A stretch of 37,852 nucleotides of DNA from Gammaproteobacteria bacterium (GTDB lineage Bacteria; Pseudomonadota; Gammaproteobacteria; SZUA-229): assembly GCA_029881275.1 (NCBI GenBank), contig JAOUMX010000007.1, forward strand, positions 1-37,852, given 5' to 3'. A model generated the notes under the pieces. That model worked only from the letters and a program-made list of their open reading frames with translations, made no database searches and was not told the origin of the DNA. Within the stretch, counting starts at the first letter, position 1. Each line of letters opens with the position of its first letter. The position numbers and the translations under genes were made by a program. Shown one piece after another: positions 6,189 to 15,069 of the stretch.

Positions 6189-7439
6189 ATGGCAGCAAAT
6201 AAGATCTATGAAACACCGATGCTGGATGTACTGGAAGAAGGTCCTTGGCCAAGCTTCATTTCTGGTATCAAAAATCTACGTGATAACCACGAGAGCCAAT
6301 TCATCAACGATATTACTAGCTCACTGTTAGGTCAGCTGGAACATTCTTATGAAACACGTAAAGGTTACTGGAAAGGCGGCACCGTTTCAGTATTCGGTTA
6401 CGGTGGCGGTATCATTCCACGTTTCTCTGAAGTAGCTAAAGCTTTCCCAGAGTCTAAAGAATTCCACACATTGCGTGTACAGCCTACTCCAGGCAACTAC
6501 TATACAACTGATATGCTGAACCAACTGGCTGATAGCTGGGAGAAAAACGGTTCAGGTCTGGTTACCTTCCACGGTCAGACTGGTAACATCATGTTCATTG
6601 GTACGACTACTGAAAAGACTCAGACATTCTTTGATGAAATCAATGAATATGGCTGGGACTTAGGTGGTGCAGGTCCATGTGTACGTACAGCAATGTCATG
6701 TGTTGGTGCAGCACGTTGCGAAATGTCTTGCACAAACGAGCATGCAGCACAACGCTGGTTAGTGAACAACTTCACTGATGACGTTCATCGTCCAGCTCTG
6801 CCTTACAAATTCAAATTCAAAATCTCTGGTTGTCCTAACGATTGTCAGAATGCTATTGAGCGTGCTGACTTTGCTGTTATCGGTACATGGCGCGATGATA
6901 TGCGTGTTGACCAGACTGAATTCAAAAACTACGTTGCAGCTAAAGGTCGTCAATACATTATTGATAACGTAATTACTCGTTGCCCGACTCAGGCTCTGGC
7001 TCTGAATGACGACGACACCATTGCTGTTGATAATCGTAACTGTGTTCGTTGTATGCACTGCATCAACGTAATGCCTAAAGCACTGCGCACAGGTACAGAT
7101 AAAGGCGTAACGATTCTTATCGGTGGTAAACGTACACTGAAAATCGGTGACCTGATGGGTACAGTTGTTGTGCCATTCAAGAAACTGGATACACGTGAAG
7201 ATTACGAGTCACTGGTTGAAATGGCTGAAGAAATCATTGATTTCTGGGCTGAAAACGGTCTTGAGCATGAGCGTTGTGGTGAAATGATCGAACGTATCGG
7301 TCTGGTTAACTTCCTGGAAGGCCTCGATATCGATGTTGATCCAAATATGGTTAGCAGCACACGTCAAAGCTCTTACGTTCGTATGGATGGATGGGACGAC
7401 GAAGCTGTTAAATGGTTTGAGCGTAAAGCTGAAGCCTAA
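6189..7439 (+). CDS. dsrA: Dissimilatory sulfite reductase alpha subunit, oxidative type
   Basis: A 416-aa DsrA. With DsrB it forms the cytoplasmic siroheme/[4Fe-4S] enzyme that, in sulfur oxidisers, runs in reverse to oxidise DsrC-bound or reduced sulfur towards sulfite. The siroheme-cluster Cys are seen as C171-x5-C177 (CVGAARC) with further Cys at 164 and 181, and C215-x3-C219 (GCPNDC). An inserted ferredoxin domain follows (CPTQAL and CVRCMHC). The ATG has GGAG six bases upstream. It is the first gene of a long operon whose content (dsrEFH, dsrL, dsrN, dsrR) marks the oxidative pathway. The gap to dsrB is 85 bp and holds a hairpin. Confidence 0.98.
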   Translation: MAANKIYETPMLDVLEEGPWPSFISGIKNLRDNHESQFINDITSSLLGQLEHSYETRKGYWKGGTVSVFGYGGGIIPRFSEVAKAFPESKEFHTLRVQPTPGNYYTTDMLNQLADSWEKNGSGLVTFHGQTGNIMFIGTTTEKTQTFFDEINEYGWDLGGAGPCVRTAMSCVGAARCEMSCTNEHAAQRWLVNNFTDDVHRPALPYKFKFKISGCPNDCQNAIERADFAVIGTWRDDMRVDQTEFKNYVAAKGRQYIIDNVITRCPTQALALNDDDTIAVDNRNCVRCMHCINVMPKALRTGTDKGVTILIGGKRTLKIGDLMGTVVVPFKKLDTREDYESLVEMAEEIIDFWAENGLEHERCGEMIERIGLVNFLEGLDIDVDPNMVSSTRQSSYVRMDGWDDEAVKWFERKAEA

Positions 7440-7463
7440 GCTGTCATTCTGGTAATTAAGACG

Positions 7464-7484
7464 CCGTGGAGAAAATCTCCACGG
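7464..7484 (+). other. Hairpin between dsrA and dsrB
   Basis: A perfect 9-bp inverted repeat CCGTGGAGA-AAA-TCTCCACGG followed by TTATTTT. The T run is broken and dsrB must be expressed with dsrA, so an RNA stability or processing element is more likely than a full terminator. Confidence 0.6.
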
Positions 7485-7524
7485 TTATTTTAAAGTTAAC
7501 AATATATAACTTGAGGAAATAATC

Positions 7525-8601
7525 ATGGCAATGGCAGATATGCGTCCGCCCATAGAGTCTGGATGTCCAGACGGTTTCCAGTACATGCATCCTACGATGC
7601 GTCGTAACTTCGGTCAGTGGAAATATCATACTGATCCACGTCCTGGTGTTCTGTGCCACGTTGCTGAAAGCGGTGAGAAAATTTTCACTGTTAAAGCCGG
7701 TACACAGCGTATCCTTGACCTGTTCACTCTGCGTAAACTGACTAAAATCGGTGATGAATTCGCAGACGGTTACATCCGTTTCACTATTCGTTCTAACATT
7801 GAGTTCAATGTTGCTGATGAAGCTAAAGTTGAGCCTTTAATCAAAGCGCTTGAAGATGCTGGTTTCATCGTTGGCGGTACCAAGAACTCCGTAACAACTC
7901 TGTCTCATACACAGGGCTGGTTACATTGTGATATTCCAGGCACTGACGCATCAGGCGTTGTTAAATCTATGATGGATGAACTGATTGACGAGTTCAAATC
8001 ATGGAACATGCCTAACCGTGTTCATTTGACAACTTCTTGCTGTCAGATCAACTGTGGTGGTCAGGGCGATATCGCAATCAACGTTCAGCACACCAAGCCA
8101 CCTAAGATTGACCACAGTCTGGTATCTAACGTTTGTGAACGTCCTTCTGTTGTTGCACGTTGCCCTGTTGCTGCGATTCGTCCTGCACTGGTTGACGGCA
8201 AACCATCTCTGGAAGTTGATGAGAAGAAATGTATCTGTTGTGGTGCATGTTTCCCTCCTTGTCCTCCAATGATGATCAACGATGCAGAACACACTAAACT
8301 GGCAGTATGGGTTGGTGGTAATCACTCAAATGCACGTGGTAAACCTACATTCCAGAAACTGGTTGCATCAGGTATTCCAAATAATCCTCCACGCTGGCCA
8401 GAAGCCACTGCCATCGTTAAGCAAATTCTGAAGTGCTACAAAGAAGATGCGCGTGATTGGGAACGTGTTGGTGAATGGGTTGAGCGTATCGGCTGGCCTC
8501 GTTTCTTTGAACTGACTGGTCTGCCATTTACCAAGTACCACATTGATAACTGGCGTGGTGCTCGTGCAAGCCTGAATGCTTCTACTCATATCCGCTTCTA
8601 A
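7525..8601 (+). CDS. dsrB: Dissimilatory sulfite reductase beta subunit, oxidative type
   Basis: A 358-aa DsrB, partner of DsrA in the alpha2beta2 reverse sulfite reductase; DsrB carries the catalytically active siroheme in studied enzymes. Cys for siroheme and cluster binding appear as C172-C173-x3-C177 (TSCCQINCGG), then C204 and C213 (NVCERPSVVARCP). A ferredoxin domain follows (CICCGACFPPCPP). The length is normal. GAGGAA precedes the ATG. dsrE follows after 14 bp. Confidence 0.98.
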   Translation: MAMADMRPPIESGCPDGFQYMHPTMRRNFGQWKYHTDPRPGVLCHVAESGEKIFTVKAGTQRILDLFTLRKLTKIGDEFADGYIRFTIRSNIEFNVADEAKVEPLIKALEDAGFIVGGTKNSVTTLSHTQGWLHCDIPGTDASGVVKSMMDELIDEFKSWNMPNRVHLTTSCCQINCGGQGDIAINVQHTKPPKIDHSLVSNVCERPSVVARCPVAAIRPALVDGKPSLEVDEKKCICCGACFPPCPPMMINDAEHTKLAVWVGGNHSNARGKPTFQKLVASGIPNNPPRWPEATAIVKQILKCYKEDARDWERVGEWVERIGWPRFFELTGLPFTKYHIDNWRGARASLNASTHIRF

Positions 8602-8615
8602 CTGGTGATTATGAT

Positions 8616-9008
8616 ATGAAATATGGCTTATTAATTAATGAAGGCCCCTACCAGCATCAAGCGGTAGATAGCGCATATCAGTTTGCAAAAGCTGCTATCG
8701 CTAAAGGCCACGAGGTTTTCCGCGTATTTTTCTACCACGACGGTGTAAATACTGCGACTGACTTTGCTGTTCCACCGCAGGATGATCGTAATATCACCGC
8801 GAACTGGATCAAACTGGCAGAAGAAAACAATATCGATATGGTTGTTTGTATTGCTGCGGCTCAACGCCGCGGCCTGCTTGATGCAAACGAGGCAGAACGT
8901 CAGGGAAAGCGTGGCGATAATATCGCTCCTACTTTCCGTATTTCAGGACTGGGTCAGTTAGTTGAAGCCGGTATTGAATGTGATCGTCTGTTAACTTTTG
9001 GTGACTAA
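8616..9008 (+). CDS. dsrE: Sulfur relay protein DsrE
   Basis: A 130-aa DsrE, subunit of the cytoplasmic hexameric DsrEFH complex that passes persulfide sulfur to DsrC in sulfur oxidisers (TusBCD-like). The active Cys is at residue 78 (DMVVCIAAAQRRG), the same number as the functional Cys78 described for Allochromatium vinosum DsrE. It sits tightly between dsrB and dsrF. Presence of dsrEFH supports an oxidative rather than reductive pathway. Confidence 0.97.
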   Translation: MKYGLLINEGPYQHQAVDSAYQFAKAAIAKGHEVFRVFFYHDGVNTATDFAVPPQDDRNITANWIKLAEENNIDMVVCIAAAQRRGLLDANEAERQGKRGDNIAPTFRISGLGQLVEAGIECDRLLTFGD

Positions 9009-9023
9009 TTAAAGGGTATAAAT

Positions 9024-9416
9024 ATGTCTGAACCTTGGGAAGATGATGTTGAAGGTCCGGTAAAGAAATTTATGTTCATTAACCGGAAATCTCCTTACGG
9101 CACAGTTTACGCTCTTGAGTCACTTGAAGTTGTATTGATTACAGCAGCATTTGACCAGGACGTAAGTCTGGTATTTAGTGATGACGGTGTTTTTCAGATC
9201 AAGAAAGGTCAGAAAACAGATGGCATCGGAATGAAAAACTTTTCGCCAACTTATCGCGCCCTGGAAGGCTACGATGTTGAAAAATTATACGTTGATAAAG
9301 AATCTCTTGATGAACGCGGTTTGACTCAGGAAGATCTTCTGGTTGATGTAGAAATTTTAAGTCGTGCGGAACTGGCAGACCTGATGGACGAACAAGACGT
9401 AGTTCTGAGCTTCTAA
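9024..9416 (+). CDS. dsrF: Sulfur relay protein DsrF
   Basis: A 130-aa DsrF (TusC-like), structural partner in DsrEFH. It shows the NRKSPYGTVYALESLEV segment of the family. It has no Cys at all, so any sulfur transfer must use DsrE Cys78 and DsrH Cys20. The N-terminus carries a short acidic extension (MSEPWEDDVEG). GGGTATAA lies before the ATG. dsrH follows after 10 bp. Confidence 0.96.
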   Translation: MSEPWEDDVEGPVKKFMFINRKSPYGTVYALESLEVVLITAAFDQDVSLVFSDDGVFQIKKGQKTDGIGMKNFSPTYRALEGYDVEKLYVDKESLDERGLTQEDLLVDVEILSRAELADLMDEQDVVLSF

Positions 9417-9426
9417 GGAGATAATT

Positions 9427-9735
9427 ATGGCAATGTTACATACAGTAAATAAATCACCTTTTGAGCGTAATACTTTTGATTCATGTATTTCTATGGCTAA
9501 AAGTGGCAGCTCGGTACTATTAATTGAAGATGGAGTTATCGCTTCACTGAAAGGTACATCAGTATCTGACAAAGTTAGCAAAGCAATGGAAAGCGTGACG
9601 TTCTACGTGCTCGGCCCAGATCTGAATGCCCGTGGAATGACTGATGACCAGATAATTGACGGCATTAAAGTTGTTGATTACGAGGGTTTTGTAGATCTGA
9701 CTGCCGAACATGAAAATGTTCAGGCTTGGTTGTAA
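9427..9735 (+). CDS. dsrH: Sulfur relay protein DsrH
   Basis: A 102-aa DsrH (TusB-like), third subunit of DsrEFH. It has the typical LHTVNKSPFER start and Cys20 (FDSCISMA), matching the conserved Cys20 of A. vinosum DsrH. AAGGAG lies upstream of the ATG and overlaps the dsrF stop region. Followed by dsrC after 25 bp. Confidence 0.96.
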   Translation: MAMLHTVNKSPFERNTFDSCISMAKSGSSVLLIEDGVIASLKGTSVSDKVSKAMESVTFYVLGPDLNARGMTDDQIIDGIKVVDYEGFVDLTAEHENVQAWL

Positions 9736-9760
9736 TTTTTTTTAAATTGGAGATAGTGAT

Positions 9761-10093
9761 ATGCCTATCGAAGTAAACGGTAAGAGCTTAGAAACAGATG
9801 AAGAAGGTTACCTGGCTAATCTGAATGATTGGGTTCCAGAATGTGCGACTGTTATGGCAGCACTGGAAGATCAGGAATTAACTGAAAGTCACTGGGAAGT
9901 TATTAACTTCTTACGTGAATACTATGATGAATACCAGATCGCTCCTGCGGTACGTGTTCTGACTAAAGCTATTGGTAAAAAACTGGGTAAAGACAAAGGC
10001 AACAGCAAATATCTGTATGAACTGTTCCCATATGGCCCAGGCAAACAGGCTTGTAAATATGCAGGTCTGCCTAAGCCAACTGGCTGCGTTTAA
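9761..10093 (+). CDS. dsrC: DsrC, sulfur carrier and substrate of DsrAB
   Basis: A 110-aa canonical DsrC. The mobile C-terminal arm KQACKYAGLPKPTGCV carries both redox Cys, C98 and the penultimate C109, which form the trisulfide/disulfide handled by DsrAB and DsrK. An extra Cys28 is present. The gene has its own GGAGA ribosome site and is followed by a 10-bp GC-rich hairpin that may raise its transcript level over the downstream membrane genes. This is the functional DsrC; the paralogue at 3457-3777 lacks both Cys. Confidence 0.98.
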   Translation: MPIEVNGKSLETDEEGYLANLNDWVPECATVMAALEDQELTESHWEVINFLREYYDEYQIAPAVRVLTKAIGKKLGKDKGNSKYLYELFPYGPGKQACKYAGLPKPTGCV

Positions 10094-10103
10094 TTTAGAC
10101 GCT

Positions 10104-10130
10104 CAGAGGGGAGTTATATACTCCCCTCTG
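10104..10130 (+). terminator. Strong hairpin between dsrC and dsrM (partial terminator or processing site)
   Basis: Perfect 10-bp stem CAGAGGGGAG / CTCCCCTCTG with a 7-base loop (TTATATA). The downstream tract AATTTATTATT is U-rich but broken. It probably reduces read-through or protects the upstream mRNA 3' end. Confidence 0.6.
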
Positions 10131-10181
10131 AATTTATTATTCAACTTGAAGAAATTATAGATAGTTGCGGAGTTAGACTCG

Positions 10182-10958
10182 ATGTCCACATTAATTGCTG
10201 TACTGTTGTCATTAGCCACCATTGTTATGATCGTTGGCCTTGCTCGCAAAGCTCGTCAGTACCGTGCTACTCCTGCACCCTTAAAAATTCCTGTAACACC
10301 GGCTCCTAAAACAACTGGAGGCGTTGTTCTGCGTTTAGCAAAAGAAGTTATTTTCTTTGCTTCACTGTTCCGCTCAAATAAATGGACCTGGCTGTTTGGC
10401 TGGATGTTCCATGTTGGTTTAGCCCTGGCATTTATTCGTCATCTACGTTACGTGATTGACCCTGATGGTATGCTGGGTTTCATGTGGCCATTAATTAGCC
10501 TGGAAGTTGTACAAAGCTTTGGTAAATATGCTGGCTTTGCCATGGTAATAGGTCTGCTAGGGCTGTTTGCTCGTCGCATACTGGTTGCACGAGTACGTTA
10601 TATATCTGCACCTTCTGATTATTTAATGCTGTTACTGATTATGTTCATTGGTTTCAGTGGCCTGATGATGAGTTTTGTTAGCCATGTTGATATCGTTGGC
10701 GTAAAAACTTTCATGCTTGGCATATTAAATCTAGATTTACAGGAACTACCTGAAAGCGCACCGTTAATGATTCACCTTTCATTAGTTGCCCTGCTGGGAT
10801 TCATTTTACCTGTAAGTAAACTGTTACATATTCCTGGTGTGTTTTATGCACCTACACGTAACCAGGTTGATAACCCACGTGAAAAACGTCATCTGTCACC
10901 ATGGGCTGCCAAATATGATGCAACCCGCGGCAGTGATAAAAACGCAGCGGCACAATAA
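10182..10958 (+). CDS. dsrM: DsrM, membrane cytochrome b subunit of DsrMKJOP
   Basis: A 258-aa integral membrane protein of the NarI-like family with about five or six helices, first at residues 2-20. Candidate heme b ligands include His in MFHVGLALAFIRHLRY and MIHLSLVALLGF. DsrM exchanges electrons between the quinone pool and DsrK. It ends in a charged cytoplasmic tail. TTGCGGAG lies before the ATG. The gap to dsrK is 39 bp. Confidence 0.95.
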   Translation: MSTLIAVLLSLATIVMIVGLARKARQYRATPAPLKIPVTPAPKTTGGVVLRLAKEVIFFASLFRSNKWTWLFGWMFHVGLALAFIRHLRYVIDPDGMLGFMWPLISLEVVQSFGKYAGFAMVIGLLGLFARRILVARVRYISAPSDYLMLLLIMFIGFSGLMMSFVSHVDIVGVKTFMLGILNLDLQELPESAPLMIHLSLVALLGFILPVSKLLHIPGVFYAPTRNQVDNPREKRHLSPWAAKYDATRGSDKNAAAQ

Positions 10959-10997
10959 CCGCTTGAGCGAACAGAAGAATTTATCGAGGACTCCATA

Positions 10998-12563
10998 GTG
11001 GCTGATTTCGAAGTTCCAGAATTAAAAGAATATCCTGTGGTTCCCATGCCCAAAGATGGTGTGATGAGTCATCTCTCACCTTTCGTGGCAAAACCTGAAT
11101 TTCAGGAAGCGTTAGGCTATCCAGGTAATAAAGTTCAGAAAGAAGGTGAAGACCCAAAATACATTTTAATAGATGGCTGGAAAGAAAAAGCCATTGATAA
11201 AATGGGCGACCTTCTGGATCGCTACCGTGGTTTCCGTGTATTCATGGATTCCTGTGTAAAGTGTGGTGCCTGTACTGATAAATGTCATTACTATCTTGGT
11301 ACCAACGATGCCAAGAATATGCCGGTTGCACGCCAGGACTTATTACGCAGTGTTTATCGTCGCTACTTCACTTTTGCTGGTAAATATTTTCCAAAACTGG
11401 TTGGTGCACGTGATTTGACCGAAGACGTCGTTGATGAGTGGTACAGTTACTTCCACCAATGTTCAGAATGTCGTCGTTGTTCTGTATTCTGCCCTTACGG
11501 CATCGATACTGCTGAAGTCACTATGGCAGCACGTGAAATTCTGGCACACATCGGTAAAGGCCAGAAATACGATAACGAAATTATCGGCAAGGTATTTACC
11601 ATCGGTAACAATCTGGGTCTTCCCGAGCGCGCACTGGCCGACTCACTGGAAGGTCTGGAAGAAGATATTTTCGATGACATCGAAGTGCCCGTTAAGCTAC
11701 CGCTCGACAAAAAAGGTGCCGATATTCTGCTGGTAACCCCTTCTGCTGACTTCTTTGCAGAACCGCATGTTGATGGTCTGATGGGTTATGCCAAAGTATT
11801 CCATGCCACCGGTGCCAACTGGACGTTAAGTTCCAAAGCATCAGAAGCTGCGAACTTCGGTTTATTCATCGGTAGTTACGAAAACATGCAGCGTATTTCC
11901 ATGCGTATTCGTGAAGCAGCACTTGAACTGGGTGTTAAACGTATCGTTTACGGTGAATGCGGACATGCCTGGCGCGTTGGTTACAGCTTCCTGAATACCC
12001 TGGCAGGTCCTTTTGACTTCCTTGATCAAAGCTACCCTATTCCACAGCACATTTGTGAATACACCAAAGATGCTCTGGATCAGGGTCTACTGAATATCGA
12101 TAAATCAGCAAACGATGACATGGTTCTGACTTTCCATGATTCCTGTAACGTGGCACGTGCTTCCGGTATGGGTAACTACCCTGGTGGTCAGTTCGATATT
12201 CCACGCGCTGTTATCAAGGCAGTCTGTAATAACTTTGTTGATATGGAACCAGGCACCACTCATGACGCAACATTCTGTTGTGGCGGTGGCGGTGGTCTGC
12301 TAACAGACGACTTAATGGAACTGCGCGTAAAAGGCATATTGCCGCGTGCATCCGCATTAACAAATGCAGTAAAGGAAAACGGTGTTACTCATATGGCCGC
12401 CATTTGTGCGATCTGTAAGAGTCAGTTTACCAAGGTACTTCCCTATTATGGATTTACCATGGATCAGATTGTCAGTGTTCATCAGTTGGTCAGTAATGCC
12501 ATCGTCCTGGAAAGCCAGGGTGAGGAAGATAATGACAGCGATGACGATGACGCTGAAGAATAA
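10998..12563 (+). CDS. dsrK: DsrK, Fe-S subunit with HdrD-like CCG domains
   Basis: A 521-aa cytoplasmic-side subunit of DsrMKJOP, related to heterodisulfide reductase HdrD. Two ferredoxin motifs (CVKCGACTDKCHYY and CSECRRCSVFCPYG) precede the CCG-type cluster region (FHDSCNVARASGMG, FCCGGGGGLL, CAICKSQF). It is thought to act on the DsrC disulfide/trisulfide. The start is GTG with GAGGA seven bases upstream. The C-terminus ends in a very acidic tail (about residues 507-521, QGEEDNDSDDDDAEE). Confidence 0.96.
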   Translation: MADFEVPELKEYPVVPMPKDGVMSHLSPFVAKPEFQEALGYPGNKVQKEGEDPKYILIDGWKEKAIDKMGDLLDRYRGFRVFMDSCVKCGACTDKCHYYLGTNDAKNMPVARQDLLRSVYRRYFTFAGKYFPKLVGARDLTEDVVDEWYSYFHQCSECRRCSVFCPYGIDTAEVTMAAREILAHIGKGQKYDNEIIGKVFTIGNNLGLPERALADSLEGLEEDIFDDIEVPVKLPLDKKGADILLVTPSADFFAEPHVDGLMGYAKVFHATGANWTLSSKASEAANFGLFIGSYENMQRISMRIREAALELGVKRIVYGECGHAWRVGYSFLNTLAGPFDFLDQSYPIPQHICEYTKDALDQGLLNIDKSANDDMVLTFHDSCNVARASGMGNYPGGQFDIPRAVIKAVCNNFVDMEPGTTHDATFCCGGGGGLLTDDLMELRVKGILPRASALTNAVKENGVTHMAAICAICKSQFTKVLPYYGFTMDQIVSVHQLVSNAIVLESQGEEDNDSDDDDAEE

Positions 12564-12619
12564 GATCCAAAACACAACGAATTTTTAACTATACGGTTTT
12601 AGCATATAGGAGAACGAGC

Positions 12620-14590
12620 ATGGCCACTTCCAAAGAAGACATGCAGAACAAAAACTTGACTTTTCGTCGCTTCGAAGAAGGCGATTACAAATGGTCAAGT
12701 ATGCACGATAAAATTTTTGTCCAGGATACTTCACACAAGTGCCCTACCTATGTGCATCGCACACCACCCTGTCAGGGCAGCTGTCCTTCAGGTGAAGATA
12801 TTCGTGGCTGGCTGGATATTATTCGTGGTATCGAAGTTCCACCCGAAGGTGTTTCTAAAGAAGAATACGCATTCCGCCGTTCTACAACGGCAAACCCTTT
12901 CCCTGCAATGATGGGTCGTGTTTGTCCTGCACCATGCCAGACTGGCTGTAACCGTAACAATGTTGATGATTTCGTTGGCATAAACTCGGTTGAGCAGTAC
13001 ATCGGTGACAGCGCTTACGCCGGTAAATATGCCTTTGGTGATCTACCTGCTCTGGGCGGCAAGAAAGTTGCCATCATCGGTGGTGGTCCAGCGGGTATGG
13101 CTGCAGCTTACCAGCTACGTAAAATGGGCATAGCCAGCACAATTTATGATGACCACGCTGAACTCGGCGGTATGATGCGCTACGGCATTCCCGGTTATCG
13201 TACTCCACGTGACGTACTGGATCACGAATGTCAGCGTATTGTTGACATGGGTGGTGTTGAACTGAAAATGAATACTCGCGTGGGCAAAGATGTGGCAGTT
13301 GCTGACGTTGAAAAATCACATGATGCCGTACTTTGGGCATTAGGTTGTAAAAAAGGCCGTGGTCTGTTTGTTGAAGGCTGGAACGAAACACCTAACTGTG
13401 TAACAGCGGTTGAATTCCTTGAGCAGTTCAACAAGGGTGACATGAAATACACTGCCAACAAGATCCTGTGTGTGGGTGGTGGTGATACTTCTATCGACGT
13501 TGTCTCTGTATCTCGTCGTATTGGTACTCTGAAAAACTACAATGAAAATCCTGAAGATTCAGCGACTGGCAAAACCATTCATGGCGATATTAATGCTGCA
13601 GACAAAAAACCTTGTGACAGCGTTGTCTTAACAGCTCTGTTCAAACAGGAAGACATGACTGCTGCAGAACACGAAGTACATGACGCACTGCACGAAGGTG
13701 TCGTTATCATGAACGAAGTTATGCCTGTTGAAATCATTAAAGATGCTAACGGTCGTGCAACTGCTCTAAAACTGGTTGATTGTAAATTTGAAAACAATGC
13801 ACCAGTTGCCGTTGAAGGCGGTAAAGAACATATTGTTGAATGTGACATGATCGTTTCTGCAATCGGTCAGTTCGGCGATATGGAAGGCATTGAAGAAATG
13901 GACAACGGTCGTGCATTAATCGATGCTGACAAGTTCTATCAGGTTCCAGGTAAAGCCGGTCACTTCGTTTGTGGTGACATCGTTCGTCCCCACCTGTTAA
14001 CAACTGCGATTGGTCAGGCATCTGTTGCTGCTGAAGCGATTGCGGCCTATGTTAACCAGACTGAAGCTAAAAAACGTCCTAAAGTCGATGTTCATCACTT
14101 CAATCTGATGGATAAATTACATGAAGCTAATCTGGAACCTGAATCATTTGCCGATAAAGGTCTGGAAGAAGACGGCCAACGTGGAACCTGTGACAAGAAC
14201 TATGCGATTCATAACTATCAGGATCGTTCTGAACAGGAAATTATTTCGACTGATCAGATGTTCCTGGGTCACTTCGGTTTTGAAGAACGTAACCTGCGTA
14301 CTGAAGATGTACCTTCTTCTGACGAAGTTCTGGGTCACTTCCATGAGCGTATGAATGGTCTTGCTGAAGAACAGGCTGTTGCTGAAGCTGGCCGCTGCAT
14401 GAGCTGTGGTATGTGCTTTGAGTGTGACAACTGTGTGATTTTCTGTCCACAGGATGCTGTCTTCAAAGTTAAGAAAGACAAACACACAACTGGTCGTTAT
14501 GTAGACACTGACTACAGTCGTTGTATCGGTTGTCATATTTGTGCTGATGTTTGTCCTACCGGTTATATCGACATGGGTATGGGCGAGTAA
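12620..14590 (+). CDS. dsrL: DsrL, NAD(P)H-linked iron-sulfur flavoprotein
   Basis: A 656-aa homologue of the glutamate synthase small subunit. It has an N-terminal Cys-rich part (CQGSCPSGEDI near 50, CPAPCQTGCNRN near 98), an FAD fold (IIGGGPAGMAAA near 153), an NAD(P) fold (VGGGDTSIDVV near 284) and a C-terminal 2x[4Fe-4S] ferredoxin part (CMSCGMCFECDNCVIFCP from 591, CIGCHICADVCPTG). DsrL is the electron partner of reverse DsrAB, passing electrons to NAD(P)+. Its size matches DsrL of phototrophic sulfur oxidisers. AGGAGAA precedes the ATG. Confidence 0.97.
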   Translation: MATSKEDMQNKNLTFRRFEEGDYKWSSMHDKIFVQDTSHKCPTYVHRTPPCQGSCPSGEDIRGWLDIIRGIEVPPEGVSKEEYAFRRSTTANPFPAMMGRVCPAPCQTGCNRNNVDDFVGINSVEQYIGDSAYAGKYAFGDLPALGGKKVAIIGGGPAGMAAAYQLRKMGIASTIYDDHAELGGMMRYGIPGYRTPRDVLDHECQRIVDMGGVELKMNTRVGKDVAVADVEKSHDAVLWALGCKKGRGLFVEGWNETPNCVTAVEFLEQFNKGDMKYTANKILCVGGGDTSIDVVSVSRRIGTLKNYNENPEDSATGKTIHGDINAADKKPCDSVVLTALFKQEDMTAAEHEVHDALHEGVVIMNEVMPVEIIKDANGRATALKLVDCKFENNAPVAVEGGKEHIVECDMIVSAIGQFGDMEGIEEMDNGRALIDADKFYQVPGKAGHFVCGDIVRPHLLTTAIGQASVAAEAIAAYVNQTEAKKRPKVDVHHFNLMDKLHEANLEPESFADKGLEEDGQRGTCDKNYAIHNYQDRSEQEIISTDQMFLGHFGFEERNLRTEDVPSSDEVLGHFHERMNGLAEEQAVAEAGRCMSCGMCFECDNCVIFCPQDAVFKVKKDKHTTGRYVDTDYSRCIGCHICADVCPTGYIDMGMGE

Positions 14591-14604
14591 AACAGGAGAT
14601 TGTA

Positions 14605-15069
14605 ATGCTGCAGTTGAAACAACTCATGCATAAATCCTTATTGATGGTGATTGGAAGTGCCTTACTGGCACTTTCAACAGCCGTTTATGCTGATGGCGAT
14701 AAAGCATCTTTCATGCCTGACATTCCTGAACCTAAGGATGAAAGTCTGAAATGTGTTCAACCTGAAGATGAAATGAAAAAAAATCACATGGAGTATATAC
14801 TTCATCAACGTGATAAGACTCTGCGTGAAGGTGTTCGTACCAAACAATATAGTCTGAAAGAATGTATCAATTGCCATGTAGAGAAAAACTCTACAGCACG
14901 CTTTGGTGATGACAAACACTTCTGTAGCAGCTGTCATAATTATGCAGGTGTTACCATTGACTGTTTCCAATGTCATGCTGACCGTCCAAGTAGCAATAAC
15001 AAACATTCACAAAGTACATCTTCGTTTCCTCACTATGCTGACAACTCAGTCGAAGGAGCGTCGAAATGA
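14605..15069 (+). CDS. dsrJ: DsrJ, triheme cytochrome c of DsrMKJOP
   Basis: A 154-aa periplasmic triheme c-type cytochrome with three CxxCH motifs (CINCH, CSSCH, CFQCH). The N-terminal hydrophobic segment (about 9-28) acts as signal or anchor. C50 (SLKCVQPED) corresponds to the Cys proposed as an unusual heme ligand in A. vinosum DsrJ. I chose the ATG at 14605 because AGGAGA lies eight bases upstream; a longer frame from 14551 would overlap dsrL and add 18 unlikely residues before the signal peptide. It overlaps dsrO by 4 bases. Confidence 0.95.
   Translation: MLQLKQLMHKSLLMVIGSALLALSTAVYADGDKASFMPDIPEPKDESLKCVQPEDEMKKNHMEYILHQRDKTLREGVRTKQYSLKECINCHVEKNSTARFGDDKHFCSSCHNYAGVTIDCFQCHADRPSSNNKHSQSTSSFPHYADNSVEGASK

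Noticed and set aside
6759-7058. Minus-strand open frames inside dsrA, dsrB and other dsr genes
   Set aside because: They are shadow frames opposite well-conserved genes, with no start signals or protein patterns of their own.
14551-14604. Longer N-terminus for DsrJ
   Set aside because: It overlaps the end of dsrL and adds 18 residues before a normal signal peptide; the ATG at 14605 has a good AGGAGA site.
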